Shown: positions 37,110 through 47,255, numbered from the stretch's first letter. The stretch is 64,000 nt of DNA from Streptomyces sp. RPT161 (GCF_027533845.1 NZ_JAPZVN010000001.1:806001-870000); one strand, 5' to 3'. A program made the numbers and translations. The notes: generated by a model from the letters alone, not told the origin.

Positions 37110-37832
37110 TCAGACGGCGGCGGCGTCCTCCTCGGCGAGGAGGTTGCGGGTGCGGTTCGGGTCGACCGGGACGCCGGGGCCCATCGTGGTGCTGATGGCG
37201 GCCTTCTTGATGTAGCGGCCCTTGGCGGCGGACGGCTTCAGACGGAGGATCTCGTCCAGCGCCGCGGCGTAGTTCTCGACCAGCTGCTGCTCACCGAACG
37301 ACGCCTTGCCGATGATGAAGTGCAGGTTCGAGTGCTTGTCGACACGGAACTCGATCTTGCCGCCCTTGATGTCGGTCACGGCCTTGGCCACGTCCGGCGT
37401 CACGGTGCCGGTCTTCGGGTTCGGCATCAGACCACGCGGACCGAGCACCCGGCCCAGGCGGCCGACCTTGCCCATCAGGTCCGGGGTGGCGACGACGGCG
37501 TCGAAGTCCAGGCGGCCCTTGGCGACCTCGTCGATCAGTTCGTCGGAGCCGACGATGTCGGCGCCCGCGGCTTCCGCGGCCGCAGCACGGTCACCGGTCG
37601 CGAAGACCAGGACCCGGGCGGTCTTACCGGTGCCGTGCGGAAGGTTCACGGTGCCGCGGACCATCTGGTCGGCCTTGCGCGGGTCAACGCCCAGACGCAT
37701 GGCGACCTCGACGGTCGAGTCGAACTTGGTGGTGGAGGTCTCCTTGGCGAGACGGACGGCCTCAAGCGGGGCGTACAGCCGCTCCCGGTCGATCTTGGCG
37801 TCCGCAGCCTTGAGGTTCTTGCTGCGCTTCAC
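37110..37832 (-). CDS. rplA: 50S ribosomal protein L1
   Basis: L1 forms the mobile stalk at the E site and in many bacteria represses the rplK-rplA operon. The 240-residue product has [20 protein letters not shown] near the N terminus and [20 protein letters not shown] in the middle. It follows rplK by 77 bases. Confidence 0.99.
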   Translation of the reverse strand: MKRSKNLKAADAKIDRERLYAPLEAVRLAKETSTTKFDSTVEVAMRLGVDPRKADQMVRGTVNLPHGTGKTARVLVFATGDRAAAAEAAGADIVGSDELIDEVAKGRLDFDAVVATPDLMGKVGRLGRVLGPRGLMPNPKTGTVTPDVAKAVTDIKGGKIEFRVDKHSNLHFIIGKASFGEQQLVENYAAALDEILRLKPSAAKGRYIKKAAISTTMGPGVPVDPNRTRNLLAEEDAAAV

Positions 37833-37909
37833 TGCTGCTCCTACGAGTTAATGGGAGTCGTGGTACGGGCCAGCGCTGGCCCTGCCACGGAAGACCTACG
37901 AGTGGTCGA

Positions 37910-38344
37910 TCAGCCCTCGACCGTGACGCCCATGGAACGGGCGGTGCCGAGGATGATCTTCTCGGCGGCGTCCAGGTCGTTGGCGTTCAGGTCGGGCATC
38001 TTGGTGGTGGCGATGTCGCGGACCTGGGCGCGGGTGATCTTCGCGACCTTGGTCTTGTGCGGCTCGCCGGAGCCCTTGTCCACACCCGCGGCCTTGAGGA
38101 TCAGCTTGGCGGCCGGCGGAGTCTTGGTGATGAAGGTGAAGGAGCGGTCTTCGTAGACCGTGATCTCCACCGGCACGACCATGCCACGCTGCGACTCGGT
38201 CGCGGCGTTGTAGGCCTTGCAGAACTCCATGATGTTGACGCCGTGCTGACCCAGCGCGGGGCCGACCGGCGGAGCCGGGTTGGCCGCACCAGCCTGGATC
38301 TGGAGCTTGATCAGCCCCGTGACCTTCTTCTTCTTGGGAGGCAT
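37910..38344 (-). CDS. rplK: 50S ribosomal protein L11
   Basis: L11 binds the GTPase-associated 23S rRNA and is required for RelA activation and thiopeptide action. The 144-residue product has the proline-rich N-terminal switch ([19 protein letters not shown]) and the C-terminal RNA-binding domain. It follows nusG after a terminator and precedes rplA. Confidence 0.99.
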   Translation of the reverse strand: MPPKKKKVTGLIKLQIQAGAANPAPPVGPALGQHGVNIMEFCKAYNAATESQRGMVVPVEITVYEDRSFTFITKTPPAAKLILKAAGVDKGSGEPHKTKVAKITRAQVRDIATTKMPDLNANDLDAAEKIILGTARSMGVTVEG

Positions 38345-38433
38345 TGCTCTCTCCGGGTCCTAGTCGAGAGTGTTTATGCCTGCTGACAGGCATACCGAGC
38401 CACGATAACGGGTAGCCCGGCGAAACAGGAAAT

Positions 38434-38462
38434 TGGGGCCCGAGGCGATGCCTCGGGCCCCA
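38434..38462 (-). terminator. Terminator after nusG
   Basis: Thirteen-base arms (38434-38446 and 38450-38462) with a three-base loop lie 35 bases past the nusG stop; AATTTCC follows on the minus strand. It separates secE-nusG from rplK-rplA. Confidence 0.75.
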
Positions 38463-38496
38463 CAGGGCATGGGGGACGATCCCCCCGCGCCCTACC

Positions 38497-39333
38497 TCAG
38501 TTCTTCTGGATCTGGTCGAAGGACAGCTCGACCGGGGTCTCCCGGCCGAAGATCTCCACCAGGCCCTTGACCTTCTTGGAGTCGGCGTTGATCTCGTTGA
38601 TCGTCGCCTGGAGGGTCGCGAACGGGCCGTCGGTCACCGTCACGGAGTCGCCGACCTCGAAATCCAGCACCTGGACCTCGACCTTCTTCTTCGGCGCGGC
38701 CTCGCCGCCCTCGGCGGTCGCGGCGGCCTGCTCCTCGACCTCCGGCGCGAGCATCTTGACGACCTCGTCCAGGGTCAGCGGGTACGGGTCGTAGGCGTTG
38801 CCCACGAAGCCGGTGACACCGGGGGTGTTGCGGACGACGCCCCAGGACTCGTTGGTCAGGTCCATGCGGACCAGCACGTAACCGGGGAGCTTGTTCTGCT
38901 TCACGGTACGGCGGTCGCCGTTCTTGATCTGGACGACTTCTTCCTGCGGCACCTCGGCCTGGTAGATGTAGTCCTCGACGTTCAGCGAGACGGCACGCTG
39001 CTCCAGGTTGGACTTCACGCGGTTCTCGTAGCCGGCGTAGGTGTGGATGACGTACCACTCGCCGGGCTGGCTGCGGAGCTCCTCGCGGAACGCGGCGACC
39101 GGGTCGACCGGCTCCTCGGCGATCTCCTCGTCAGCTACCTCGTGCAGCGCGGCCTCTTCGGCGGGCACACCGGCTTCCGCGTCCTCGGCGTCGAGCTCGT
39201 CGGTCTCGTCGACCGCCTCGACGATCTCGCGTTCGGTGTCGTCGCCCTCGACCTCGGCCGAAACGGCAGCGTCAACGTCGGCCTTCGCCGCCGCTGCGGT
39301 CTCATCGGCGTCGTACAGGTTCGGGTCAGACAC
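38497..39333 (-). CDS. nusG: Transcription termination/antitermination protein NusG
   Basis: NusG binds RNA polymerase and links it to Rho and to the ribosome through S10. The 278-residue product has an acidic Asp/Glu/Ala-rich N-terminal extension (about residues 1-95), an NGN domain ([20 protein letters not shown] onward) and a C-terminal KOW domain ([19 protein letters not shown]). The extension is typical of streptomycetes. It follows secE. Confidence 0.98.
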   Translation of the reverse strand: MSDPNLYDADETAAAAKADVDAAVSAEVEGDDTEREIVEAVDETDELDAEDAEAGVPAEEAALHEVADEEIAEEPVDPVAAFREELRSQPGEWYVIHTYAGYENRVKSNLEQRAVSLNVEDYIYQAEVPQEEVVQIKNGDRRTVKQNKLPGYVLVRMDLTNESWGVVRNTPGVTGFVGNAYDPYPLTLDEVVKMLAPEVEEQAAATAEGGEAAPKKKVEVQVLDFEVGDSVTVTDGPFATLQATINEINADSKKVKGLVEIFGRETPVELSFDQIQKN

Positions 39334-39409
39334 GATGGCTGCTTCTTCCTGACTTCAAAGGGTTGAACATGCGAACAGGCGCCCCGCTCGGGCGCCCTCC
39401 GCGGGGTTG

Positions 39410-39724
39410 TTAACCGAAGACGTACTTAATGAGTTCGGTAAATCCCCAGTCAATCACAGTCACGATGCCGATCATCACAGCAACGAAGGCGATCACCACG
39501 GTGGTGTACGACATGAGGTCGCTGCGGCTGGGCCAGACGACCTTGCGCAGTTCGGCGATGACCTGCCGGTAGAACAGGCCCATACGCGCGAAGGGGCCCT
39601 TCTTGCCGCGCTTGCCGCCGCGCTTCTTCTTCGCCTGCGAGTCCAGAGCGCCTTCGGTGGCGTCCGTGGGCCGACCACTTTCAGGCGTCGCGGTGGAGCC
39701 AGTGGAGCCAATGGCTTCCGTCAC
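39410..39724 (-). CDS. secE: Protein translocase subunit SecE
   Basis: SecE clamps the SecY channel. The 104-residue product has a long hydrophilic N terminus with a basic KKKRGGKRGKK patch, an amphipathic helix (YRQVIAELRKVVWPSRSDL) and a single membrane segment at about residues 72-98. It forms the secE-nusG pair seen in most bacteria. Confidence 0.98.
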   Translation of the reverse strand: MTEAIGSTGSTATPESGRPTDATEGALDSQAKKKRGGKRGKKGPFARMGLFYRQVIAELRKVVWPSRSDLMSYTTVVIAFVAVMIGIVTVIDWGFTELIKYVFG

Positions 39725-39827
39725 TCGGTCCTCACCTGAATCCGGGTCATGGCCGCGCCGCGTCCGGCCCGGCCAGGTGCGTTCTTACGTACGTACGTGC
39801 ACGCACCCTGGTGATGAATGCGTGTAG

Positions 39828-39900
39828 CAGGGCCGGAGGGACTTGAACCCCCAACCGCTGGTTTTGGAGACCAGTGCTCTACCAATTGAGCTACGACCCT
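39828..39900 (-). tRNA. tRNA-Trp (CCA anticodon)
   Basis: The minus strand folds as a 73-base tRNA with acceptor AGGGTCG/CGGCCCT, D-arm AGCTCAATTGGTAGAGC, anticodon loop CTCCAAA and T-arm GGGGGTTCAAGTCCCTC. Discriminator is G. The 3' CCA is not encoded. It lies just upstream of secE, its usual actinobacterial place. Confidence 0.97.
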
Positions 39901-40125
39901 TTGGTTCCCCCAACGTACCGCACCCGAACCACCGCACAGAGTGCGCGGCCCGGGTCTGCCCTCGGAGGTCACGAGGGATGAGTGTACGTGTTCAGGGCCC
40001 GGCCGTCGAACGAGCAAGGCCGAGCGGGTCGTTCCGGCCACCGTCGGCACCGCCGCCGCACGAGTTGACGGGCCCATCCGAAACCACCGTGCCACCCCCG
40101 GTACCGGTCTGCGACGATGGCAGCC

Positions 40126-41361
40126 ATGACCGCTACTTCCCCCGAAACGTCTCCCACCGACCGACGGGTCTCGGCCCGCATCGGCGCGATCTCCGAGTCC
40201 GCGACCCTCGCCGTGGACGCCAAGGCGAAGGCGCTCAAGGCCGCCGGACGCCCGGTCATCGGATTCGGCGCGGGCGAGCCGGACTTCCCGACGCCCGACT
40301 ACATCGTCGACGCGGCGGCCAAGGCCTGCCACGACCCCAAGTACCACCGCTACAGCCCCGCGGGCGGCCTGCCCGAGCTCAGGCAGGCCATCGCCGCCAA
40401 GACCCTGCGCGACTCCGGTTACGAGGTCGACGCCTCCCAGGTGCTGGTCACCAACGGCGGCAAGCAGGCGATCTACGAGGCCTTCGCCGCGATCCTGGAC
40501 CCGGGCGACGAGGTGATCGTCCCGACGCCGTACTGGACCACCTACCCGGAGTCGATCCGGCTGTCCGGCGGCGTTCCGGTGGAGGTGGTGGCCGACGAGA
40601 CCACCGGCTACCGGGTCAGCGTCGAGCAACTGGAGGCGGCCCGCACCCCGAACACCAAGGTGCTGCTGTTCGTCTCGCCGTCGAACCCGACCGGCGCGGT
40701 CTACTCGCGCGAGCAGGTCGAGGAGATCGGCCGCTGGGCGGCCGAGAAGGGCCTGTGGGTCCTCACCGACGAGATCTACGAGCACCTGGTGTACGGCGAG
40801 GCGCGGTTCTCGTCGCTGCCGGTGGTCGTCCCCGAGCTGCGGGACAAGTGCATCGTGGTCAACGGCGTCGCCAAGACCTACGCGATGACCGGTTGGCGGG
40901 TCGGCTGGCTGATCGGCCCGAAGGACGTCGTCAAGGCGGCCACCAACCTGCAGTCGCACGCCACCTCGAACGTGTCCAACGTCGCACAGGTCGCCGCGCT
41001 GGCGGCGGTCTCCGGTGACCTGGACGCGGTCGCGACGATGCGCGAGGCCTTCGACCGGCGGCGCCGGACGATCGTGCGGATGCTCAACGAGATCAACGGC
41101 GTCGTCTGCCCGGAGCCGGAGGGCGCGTTCTACGCGTACCCGTCGGTCAAGGGCCTGCTCGGCAAGGAGATCCGCGGCAAGCGCCCGCAGACCTCGGTCG
41201 ACCTGGCGGCCCTGATCCTGGAAGAGGTCGAGGTCGCGGTGGTCCCCGGTGAGGCCTTCGGCACCCCCGGCTACCTGCGCCTGTCCTACGCCCTGGGCGA
41301 CGAGGACCTGGTGGAGGGCATCTCCCGCGTGCAGAAGCTCCTGGGCGAGGCCCGCGACTGA
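40126..41361 (+). CDS. aspC: Pyridoxal-phosphate aminotransferase, aspartate type
   Basis: Class I/II aminotransferase that probably exchanges amino groups between aspartate and 2-oxoglutarate. The 411-residue product has the family blocks [37 protein letters not shown] and [18 protein letters not shown] with the PLP lysine at about residue 250. ATG 40126 matches the related streptomycete start; ATG 40117 is possible. It is divergent from tRNA-Trp. Substrate is by homology only. Confidence 0.9.
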   Translation: MTATSPETSPTDRRVSARIGAISESATLAVDAKAKALKAAGRPVIGFGAGEPDFPTPDYIVDAAAKACHDPKYHRYSPAGGLPELRQAIAAKTLRDSGYEVDASQVLVTNGGKQAIYEAFAAILDPGDEVIVPTPYWTTYPESIRLSGGVPVEVVADETTGYRVSVEQLEAARTPNTKVLLFVSPSNPTGAVYSREQVEEIGRWAAEKGLWVLTDEIYEHLVYGEARFSSLPVVVPELRDKCIVVNGVAKTYAMTGWRVGWLIGPKDVVKAATNLQSHATSNVSNVAQVAALAAVSGDLDAVATMREAFDRRRRTIVRMLNEINGVVCPEPEGAFYAYPSVKGLLGKEIRGKRPQTSVDLAALILEEVEVAVVPGEAFGTPGYLRLSYALGDEDLVEGISRVQKLLGEARD

Positions 41362-41561
41362 CACGGTTACGCCCACCCGTCCCGCCCGCCCCGCTTGTGG
41401 GCAGCCGTTCCGCGGGGTCGGGGCACTCCCAGCGGTAGCTGGGGGGAGGGTGGGCACCACCGGCCCCCGGGTCGCATCCGCCCGGGGGGTCGGAGCGGGC
41501 GAAGCCCCCGAAATCGGCAAAACGGTTCCCCCGGCGGTGGCCGCTGCGGCAAGATCCTGGG

Positions 41562-42575
41562 ATGGCGCGCGACGTATCCCAACTGCCGAAGGCACACCTG
41601 CACCTCCACTTCACCGGCTCCATGCGACCCGGCACCCTGCTGGAGCTCGCCGACAAGTACGGCGTCCATCTGCCTGACGCCCTCACCGCGGCGGAGCCGC
41701 CCAAGCTGCGCGCCACCGATGAGCGCGGCTGGTTCCGCTTCCAGCGGCTGTACGACATCGCGCGCTCCGTGCTGCGCAGTCCCGAGGACATCCAGCGGCT
41801 GGTCCGCGAGGCCGCCGAGGAGGACGTACGGGACGGTTCCGGCTGGCTGGAGATCCAGGTCGACCCCACCTCGTACGCCCCCCGGCTGGGCGGCCTGATC
41901 CCGGCCCTGGAGATCATCCTGGACGCGGTGGAGACGGCCTCGCGGGAGACCGGCCTCGGCATGGCGGTGCTGGTCGCCGCCAACCGTACGAAGCACCCGC
42001 TGGACGCCCGTACCCTGGCCCGCCTCGCGGTACGGTACGCGGACCGCGGGGTGGTCGGCTTCGGGCTGAGCAACGACGAACGGCGCGGCCTGGCAAGGGA
42101 CTTCGACCGCGCCTTCGCCATCGCGCGGGACGGCGGGCTGCTGGCGGCGCCGCACGGCGGCGAGCTGGCCGGGCCGTACAGCGTGCGGGACTGCCTGGAC
42201 GACCTGCGCGCCGAGCGCATCGGCCACGGCGTACGGGCCGCCGAGGACCCACGGCTGCTGGCCAGGCTCGCGGAACGGCAGATCACCTGTGAGGTGTGCC
42301 CGTCGTCCAACGTGGCCCTGGGCGTCTACGCGAACCAGCGGGACGTACCGCTGCGGACGCTCTACGAGGCGGGCGTCCCGGTAGCGCTGGGCGCGGACGA
42401 CCCGCTGCTGTTCGGCTCCCGGCTGGCCGCCCAGTACGAACTCGCCCGCTCCGCGCACGGTTTCACCGACGAGCAGCTGGCCGACCTGGCGAGCCAGTCG
42501 GTACGCGGCTCAAGGGCGCCGCGGGAGGTCCAGGAGCGCCTGCTGTCCGGCGTCAAGGAGTGGCTGGCCTCATAG
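41562..42575 (+). CDS. add: Adenosine deaminase
   Basis: Hydrolyses adenosine to inosine with a zinc ion. The 337-residue product has HLHLH at residues 12-16, HGGE at about 197-200 (HAGE in classical enzymes), ERIGHGV and CPSSNVALG. The usual TDDP is GADDPLLFGSRL here, with the zinc-binding Asp retained. The upstream spacer 41362-41561 contains a hairpin around CTCCCAGC/GCTGGGGGGAG, common in Streptomyces intergenic DNA. It converges with the next gene. Confidence 0.93.
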   Translation: MARDVSQLPKAHLHLHFTGSMRPGTLLELADKYGVHLPDALTAAEPPKLRATDERGWFRFQRLYDIARSVLRSPEDIQRLVREAAEEDVRDGSGWLEIQVDPTSYAPRLGGLIPALEIILDAVETASRETGLGMAVLVAANRTKHPLDARTLARLAVRYADRGVVGFGLSNDERRGLARDFDRAFAIARDGGLLAAPHGGELAGPYSVRDCLDDLRAERIGHGVRAAEDPRLLARLAERQITCEVCPSSNVALGVYANQRDVPLRTLYEAGVPVALGADDPLLFGSRLAAQYELARSAHGFTDEQLADLASQSVRGSRAPREVQERLLSGVKEWLAS

Positions 42576-42597
42576 GCGCCCTTCCCCAACGGGCGGG

Positions 42598-43860
42598 TCA
42601 GCCCGCCGGGTTGGCGTACAGCGGGTGGAGGTGCTCGTCGACCGGGCTGCGCTGCTGGGGCACGGTGCCCGCGGTACGCCGATTGCCGCCGCGCCGATTG
42701 CGCGGCTCCCGCATCGGCCACAGCAGCACGTAAGCCGCCGAGCCGACCGCGAAGGCGAGCCTGATCAGGCCCCGGGCGGAGTCCGACGGCACGATCAGCA
42801 CGCTGCCGTACAGCGAGATCAGCGCGATCCAGCTCACCCACGGCACCAGGCGGCGCTGCCCGATGGCGTCCCAGATCAGGGTGCCCAGCAGCACCGAGGC
42901 GTTGTAGTACGTGTACACGCTGGGGTCGAGCACGATCCGCGCGTCGGCCGCCAGCAGCACCACCGCGGGCCAGCGCCCCCTGCGCACCGCCAGCGCGCCC
43001 AGCCCGAGGCCCAGCGCCATCTGCGCGGGCCGGTCCCACCACGGGGTGACGGGATCGTTGCCGCCGAGCCAGCGCAGCGAGGAGGCGGCCTGGTTGGGGA
43101 TGGTGAAGTGGGCGGCCGCCATGGTGTGCATGTTGCCGAGGTAGAACGGCAGCCAGGCGATCGCCACCAGTCCGACCGTCCAGGCGGCCGACCGCAGCCA
43201 GGTCTGCTTCGGCAGCGCCAGCAGCAGCGGCAGGAACGCCACCGCCCACGGCTTGGAGTCGCAGGCGAGGGCGAGGAAGACACCGGTCGCGGTGGCCTGG
43301 CCGCGGACCAGGGACCGTACCGCGAGGGTGGTGAAGAACAGCGCCAGCACGTCGTCGAGGTGGGCGAAGCGCACCGAGACCTCGACCCACATCGGGATGA
43401 ACGCGGCCCCGGCGATCAGCACCCGCTGCTGCAGCCGCTTGTGGTTGGTCCCGGTGCCCAGGTAGTGATCGGCGGCGGCGCGTCCGATCAGCACCACCAT
43501 CCACAGGCCGAGGCCCGACATGGCGGCCTCGGCGAGCTTCTCGCCCACGCCGGCGGGGAAGGGTGCGAACAGCCCGGCGGCCAGGAAGCTGACCGGGCCG
43601 ATCTGCAACTCGGGGTGGTTGGCGTACAGCGCCAGGCCGCCGCCGCCCACCTGGCCGAACAGCAGTTGCTCGCCCTGCTTGAGGTAGTGCCAGGAAACTC
43701 CGCCGTGCCGGGTGGCCACGAAGAACCAGCACGCGGTCCACAGCGTCAGTACCGCGTGGTGCCACCGCACCGGCCCGAGACCGATACGTCCGATATGTGC
43801 CGCGTCCTGGGCCGCGTCAGCGGCCGTACCCGCGTTCCGCACGTGTCTCGTCCTCCCCAT
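42598..43860 (-). CDS. Polytopic membrane protein, GT-C/GT87-like
   Basis: The 420-residue product has about ten hydrophobic segments and loop features of polyprenol-phosphate-dependent GT-C glycosyltransferases: an early EQLLFGQ loop, RFAHLDDVLALFF and ACDSKPWAVAFLPLLLALPK. Such enzymes move sugars onto cell-wall glycans or lipids at the outer membrane face; the substrate cannot be inferred. It follows murB at 95 bases in the same orientation. Confidence 0.6.
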   Translation of the reverse strand: MGRTRHVRNAGTAADAAQDAAHIGRIGLGPVRWHHAVLTLWTACWFFVATRHGGVSWHYLKQGEQLLFGQVGGGGLALYANHPELQIGPVSFLAAGLFAPFPAGVGEKLAEAAMSGLGLWMVVLIGRAAADHYLGTGTNHKRLQQRVLIAGAAFIPMWVEVSVRFAHLDDVLALFFTTLAVRSLVRGQATATGVFLALACDSKPWAVAFLPLLLALPKQTWLRSAAWTVGLVAIAWLPFYLGNMHTMAAAHFTIPNQAASSLRWLGGNDPVTPWWDRPAQMALGLGLGALAVRRGRWPAVVLLAADARIVLDPSVYTYYNASVLLGTLIWDAIGQRRLVPWVSWIALISLYGSVLIVPSDSARGLIRLAFAVGSAAYVLLWPMREPRNRRGGNRRTAGTVPQQRSPVDEHLHPLYANPAG

Positions 43861-43955
43861 CTGCCCGCCTGTCGGCGTTGGGATGAGAATCTCATGAGTG
43901 CCTCGTCGACGGTTACCGGGGCGAGACCGGCGGGCTCACCATGGTCCGCCCCGTT

Positions 43956-45011
43956 TCACAGACGGACGCCGACCATAACCGGTTCATTCACGAGCGTCAC
44001 CCCGAAGGTGTCCCGCACCCCGTCCCTGACCTCACGGGCCAGCGCGAGCAGGTCCTCGGTGGTGGCGGCGCCGCGGTTGGTGAGCGCCAGCGTGTGCTTG
44101 CTGGAGATGCGGGCCGGGCCGGTGCCGTAGCCCTTGGTGAACCCGGCCTTGTCGATGAGCCAGGCGGCCGAGGTCTTGGTGTGGCCGTCGCCCGCCGGAT
44201 AGGCGGGCGGGCGTACGTCGTCGCCGAGCCGGGCCCGCACCCGGTCCAGGAACTCCTCGTACGTGCGCTGGTCGAGGACGGGATTGGTGAAGAACGACCC
44301 GGCCGACCAGGTGTCGTGGTCCTCGGGGTCCAGCACCATGCCCTTGCCCGCGCGCAGCTTCAGCACCGTGTCGCGGGCCTGCGCCGCAGGGGCCCGCTCG
44401 CCCTGGGCGACGCCCAGGGCGCTGGCCACCTCGGCGTACCGGATCGGCGCGGACAGCCCGCCCGCGTCCTCCAGCCGGTAGCGCACCCGCAGCACCACGT
44501 AGCGCTGCGGGTCGGCCTTGAAACGGCTGTGCCGGTAGCCGAAGCCGCACTCCTCGTTGGCCAGCGTCACCGTCTCGCGCGAGGCCCGGTCGTAGGCGAT
44601 CACCTCAGTGATCGTCGAGGCGACCTCCTGCCCGTACGCTCCGACGTTCTGGATGGGCGTGGCGCCCGCGGAGCCGGGGATTCCGGCCAGGCACTCCACA
44701 CCGGCGAGGCCCGCCTCCACGGTGCGGGCGACGGCCTCCGACCAGTTCTCACCGGCGGCCAGCTCCAGATCCGCGCCGTTGAGGACCAGGCCCTTGGTGG
44801 CGATGCGCAGGACGACACCGTCGAAGCCGTCGTCGCCGATGACGAGGTTGCTGCCGCCCGCGATGACCAGCAGGGGCGTACGGGACTCGTCCGCGGCGCG
44901 GACGGTCTCGATCACCTCTTCGTCGGTGGTTGCCGTCACCAGGCGGGCGGCGGGGCCGCCCAGCCGGAAGGTGGTGAGGGGGGCCAGGGGGGTGTCGTGG
45001 GTTTCCTGCAC
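43956..45011 (-). CDS. murB: UDP-N-acetylenolpyruvoylglucosamine reductase
   Basis: MurB reduces UDP-GlcNAc-enolpyruvate to UDP-MurNAc using FAD and NADPH in peptidoglycan synthesis. The 351-residue product has the FAD-binding part (LVIAGGSNLVIGDDGFDGVV), the GIPGSAGATPIQNVGAYGQE block and catalytic Ser in SAGSFFTNPV. The start is GTG at 45011. The region to 45146 upstream is GC-rich and holds no gene. Confidence 0.97.
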   Translation of the reverse strand: MQETHDTPLAPLTTFRLGGPAARLVTATTDEEVIETVRAADESRTPLLVIAGGSNLVIGDDGFDGVVLRIATKGLVLNGADLELAAGENWSEAVARTVEAGLAGVECLAGIPGSAGATPIQNVGAYGQEVASTITEVIAYDRASRETVTLANEECGFGYRHSRFKADPQRYVVLRVRYRLEDAGGLSAPIRYAEVASALGVAQGERAPAAQARDTVLKLRAGKGMVLDPEDHDTWSAGSFFTNPVLDQRTYEEFLDRVRARLGDDVRPPAYPAGDGHTKTSAAWLIDKAGFTKGYGTGPARISSKHTLALTNRGAATTEDLLALAREVRDGVRDTFGVTLVNEPVMVGVRL

Positions 45012-45146
45012 CCCACCACATTAAGGGGGGCGGGGTTCTCTCCCACCCGCCCACCCGCTTGCCCTCGGCCCTCGCCTGCCCTGCGCGCGGCTGGTGGTGG
45101 GTCGGGGTGCCCGGCGTAAGGGCGGGCGGGAAAGGCACCCGGGCGG

Positions 45147-46568
45147 TCAGGAGACGGCTACCGGCGGGTGGCTGGGCAGATCAACCGCGCGCCGGCGCGG
45201 GCTCGCCGGAAGCGCCACCACCGCCGCGGCCACCGCCACCGCTGCCGCACCCACCCACAGCGCGGGGGTCAGGCCGTCCACAAAGGACTGCGCGGACGTG
45301 TAGCCGCCCTGGGAGGAGAAGACGGAGGACAGCACGGCGACCCCGAGCGAGCCGCCCACCTCCCGCATCGCGTTGTTCGCGCCGGAGGCGATCCCCTGCT
45401 CGTCGGGTCGGACGCTGCTCATGACGAGGTTGGAGCTGGGCGCGAAGTACAGTGCCATCCCCGTGCCGCTCACCACGAGCGCCGGTATCAGCGTGGCGTA
45501 CGACACGTTTGTGGCGGCGACGAGTGCGAAGAGGGCCAACCCGGCCGCCTGTAGGGCCAGGCCGACGGCGACGACGGGACGGCCGCCGATCCGGTCGGAG
45601 ACGAACCCGGCGAGCGGAGCGACGATCATCGGCATGCCGGTCCACGGCAGCATCCGCACCCCGGCCTCGACCGGCGTGTAGCCCTGTACGCCCTGCATGA
45701 ACTGGCTGAGCAGGAAGATCGATCCGAACATGCCGACGAACATCAGCAGGCTCGCCACGTTGATGGTGCTGAAGGCCCGGCTGCGGAACAGTCGCATCGG
45801 CAACATCGGGTTGGCGGCCCGCAGTTCGTACCAGACGAACGCGGCCAGTACCAGCGGCCCGGCGATCAGCCCGGTCAGCACGGGGGTGCTGGTCCAACCG
45901 TCCGGCTGGCTGCGCACCAGCCCGTAGACGATGCCGAACAGGCCGGCGCTGGCGAGCACGGTGCCGGGCAGGTCGAGCCGCGGGTTGGGACCGCGGCTCT
46001 CGCCCAGCCGCAGCAGCGCCAGCGGCAGCAGGAGCAGGCCGATCGGGACGTTCAGCCAGAAGATCCACTGCCAGGAGAAGTGCTCGGTGAGGGTGCCGCC
46101 GATCAGCGGGCCGGTGGCCACCGCGAGGCCGTTGACGGCGCCCCAGATGCCGAACGCGGTACCGCGCCGCTCGGCCGGAACAGCCGCCGAGAGCAGGGTG
46201 AGGGTGAGCGGCAGCAGCATCGCCGCCCCGACGCCCTGTACCGCCCGGGCGGCGATCAGCTCCCCCATGCCGGGCGCCAGCGCGGCTGCGGCGGAGGCTG
46301 CGGTGAAGACCGTCAGGCCGATGGCGAACATCCGGCGGCGTCCGAAGCGGTCGCCGAGCGCGGCGCCGAACATCAGCAGTACGGCGAAGGTGAGCGTGTA
46401 GGCGCTCACCGTCCACTCCAGGTCGGTGAGCCCGCCGCCGAGATCCTTGCGGATCGAGGGCAGTGCCGTGGTGACCACGAGGTTGTCGAGCGCCGCCATG
46501 AATCCGGCGACGCTGGTGACGACCAGTGCCCATATGGCGGTGGCCCTGGACGTGCCTGGTTGTGCCAT
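45147..46568 (-). CDS. MFS drug exporter, DHA2 (14-helix) family
   Basis: The 473-residue product has about 14 membrane segments. Motif A (GDRFGRRRMFAIGL) at about residues 71-84 and the ALDNLVVTTALPSIRKDL start are typical of EmrB/QacA-type proton-driven exporters. ATG 46568 is preceded by GGGGGAACCC. An operator-like site lies 15-35 bases upstream, and the tetR gene just before it is probably its regulator. Substrates are unknown. Confidence 0.9.
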   Translation of the reverse strand: MAQPGTSRATAIWALVVTSVAGFMAALDNLVVTTALPSIRKDLGGGLTDLEWTVSAYTLTFAVLLMFGAALGDRFGRRRMFAIGLTVFTAASAAAALAPGMGELIAARAVQGVGAAMLLPLTLTLLSAAVPAERRGTAFGIWGAVNGLAVATGPLIGGTLTEHFSWQWIFWLNVPIGLLLLPLALLRLGESRGPNPRLDLPGTVLASAGLFGIVYGLVRSQPDGWTSTPVLTGLIAGPLVLAAFVWYELRAANPMLPMRLFRSRAFSTINVASLLMFVGMFGSIFLLSQFMQGVQGYTPVEAGVRMLPWTGMPMIVAPLAGFVSDRIGGRPVVAVGLALQAAGLALFALVAATNVSYATLIPALVVSGTGMALYFAPSSNLVMSSVRPDEQGIASGANNAMREVGGSLGVAVLSSVFSSQGGYTSAQSFVDGLTPALWVGAAAVAVAAAVVALPASPRRRAVDLPSHPPVAVS

Positions 46569-46583
46569 GGGTTCCCCCTGAGT

Positions 46584-46604
46584 TTAGTTAGCAGTCACTA
46601 AGTT
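46584..46604 (-). promoter_or_regulatory. Operator-like site upstream of the MFS gene
   Basis: TTAGTTAGCAGTCACTAA (46584-46601) has inverted TTAGT/ACTAA ends; CACTAAGTT (46596-46604) also appears nearly unchanged (GACTAAGTT) before the tetR gene. It is AT-rich in a GC-rich context and lies where a promoter of the MFS gene is expected. Confidence 0.6.
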
Positions 46605-46615
46605 GTCCGGTGATG

Positions 46616-46640
46616 AAAAAGCCCTCCCGGCGGGGAGGGC
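46616..46640 (-). terminator. Terminator after the tetR gene
   Basis: Eight-base arms GCCCTCCC (46621-46628) and GGGAGGGC (46633-46640) are followed on the minus strand by TTTTT. It ends the regulator transcript before the MFS gene. Confidence 0.85.
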
Positions 46641-46646
46641 CTCGGC

Positions 46647-47228
46647 TCAGCGCTGTTGCGCGTAAACCTCCGCGGCGGCCACCTTGCAGGCGCCGTCGAA
46701 GCCGTTCCAGCAGCGGTCCTCGACCGGGATGCCGAGCGCAAGCAGGGTGTTGATCAACATGCCGTGCCCGAAGAAACCGGTCAGCTCCTCGTCACTGGCG
46801 CCGGTGCGGCCGCGGACGATGTCCCACAGCCCGGTCCAGCGCCGCCGGATGAAGTCGGCCAGTTCCGGGTCCTCGGCCGAGGCCGCCGCCGTGTACAGCT
46901 GCATCTGGAGCATCAGCACGTCCCGGTCGCGGATCAGCAGGGAGTACGCCTCCCCCATCGCCTCCAGCGCGTCCGCCCCGGACATTCCGGCCGCCGCCGC
47001 CTCGAAGGTCTCCGCGGTGCGGTCGAAGCAGCGTTCGGCGGCGGCGCGGAACAGCGCCTGCTTACCGGGGAAGAGGCGGAAGAGGTACGGCTGGGAGACG
47101 CCCACCCGGCGGGCGATCGCCTCGGTCGAGGTGCCGTGGTAGCCGGTGCGGGCGAACTCGACGACGGCCGCGCGGATGACGCTCTCACGCCGCTCCTCGG
47201 CCGACATCCTGGGTCCCGAGTTCACCAT
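46647..47228 (-). CDS. TetR-family transcriptional regulator
   Basis: The 193-residue product has the N-terminal helix-turn-helix of TetR proteins (VIRAAVVEFARTGYHGTSTE, then IARRVGVSQPYLFRLFPGK). The C-terminal ligand domain is not assignable. ATG 47228 is used but has no clear ribosome-binding site; it lies within a few bases of the operator-like palindrome, so a short-leader transcript is possible. It probably represses itself and the MFS gene. Confidence 0.9.
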   Translation of the reverse strand: MVNSGPRMSAEERRESVIRAAVVEFARTGYHGTSTEAIARRVGVSQPYLFRLFPGKQALFRAAAERCFDRTAETFEAAAAGMSGADALEAMGEAYSLLIRDRDVLMLQMQLYTAAASAEDPELADFIRRRWTGLWDIVRGRTGASDEELTGFFGHGMLINTLLALGIPVEDRCWNGFDGACKVAAAEVYAQQR

Positions 47229-47232
47229 GCGG

Positions 47233-47255
47233 ACTAAGTTAGTACTCAATAACTT
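47233..47255 (-). promoter_or_regulatory. Operator-like site upstream of the tetR gene
   Basis: ACTAAGTTAGT (47233-47243) is a perfect palindrome around a central G, and AAGTTA/TAACTT (47236-47241, 47250-47255) form a second inverted repeat. The shared ACTAAGTT core also occurs before the MFS gene. Confidence 0.6.

Noticed and set aside
39721-41595. Minus-strand open frame spanning tRNA-Trp and the aminotransferase
   Set aside because: It crosses a tRNA gene and is antisense to a well-supported aminotransferase.
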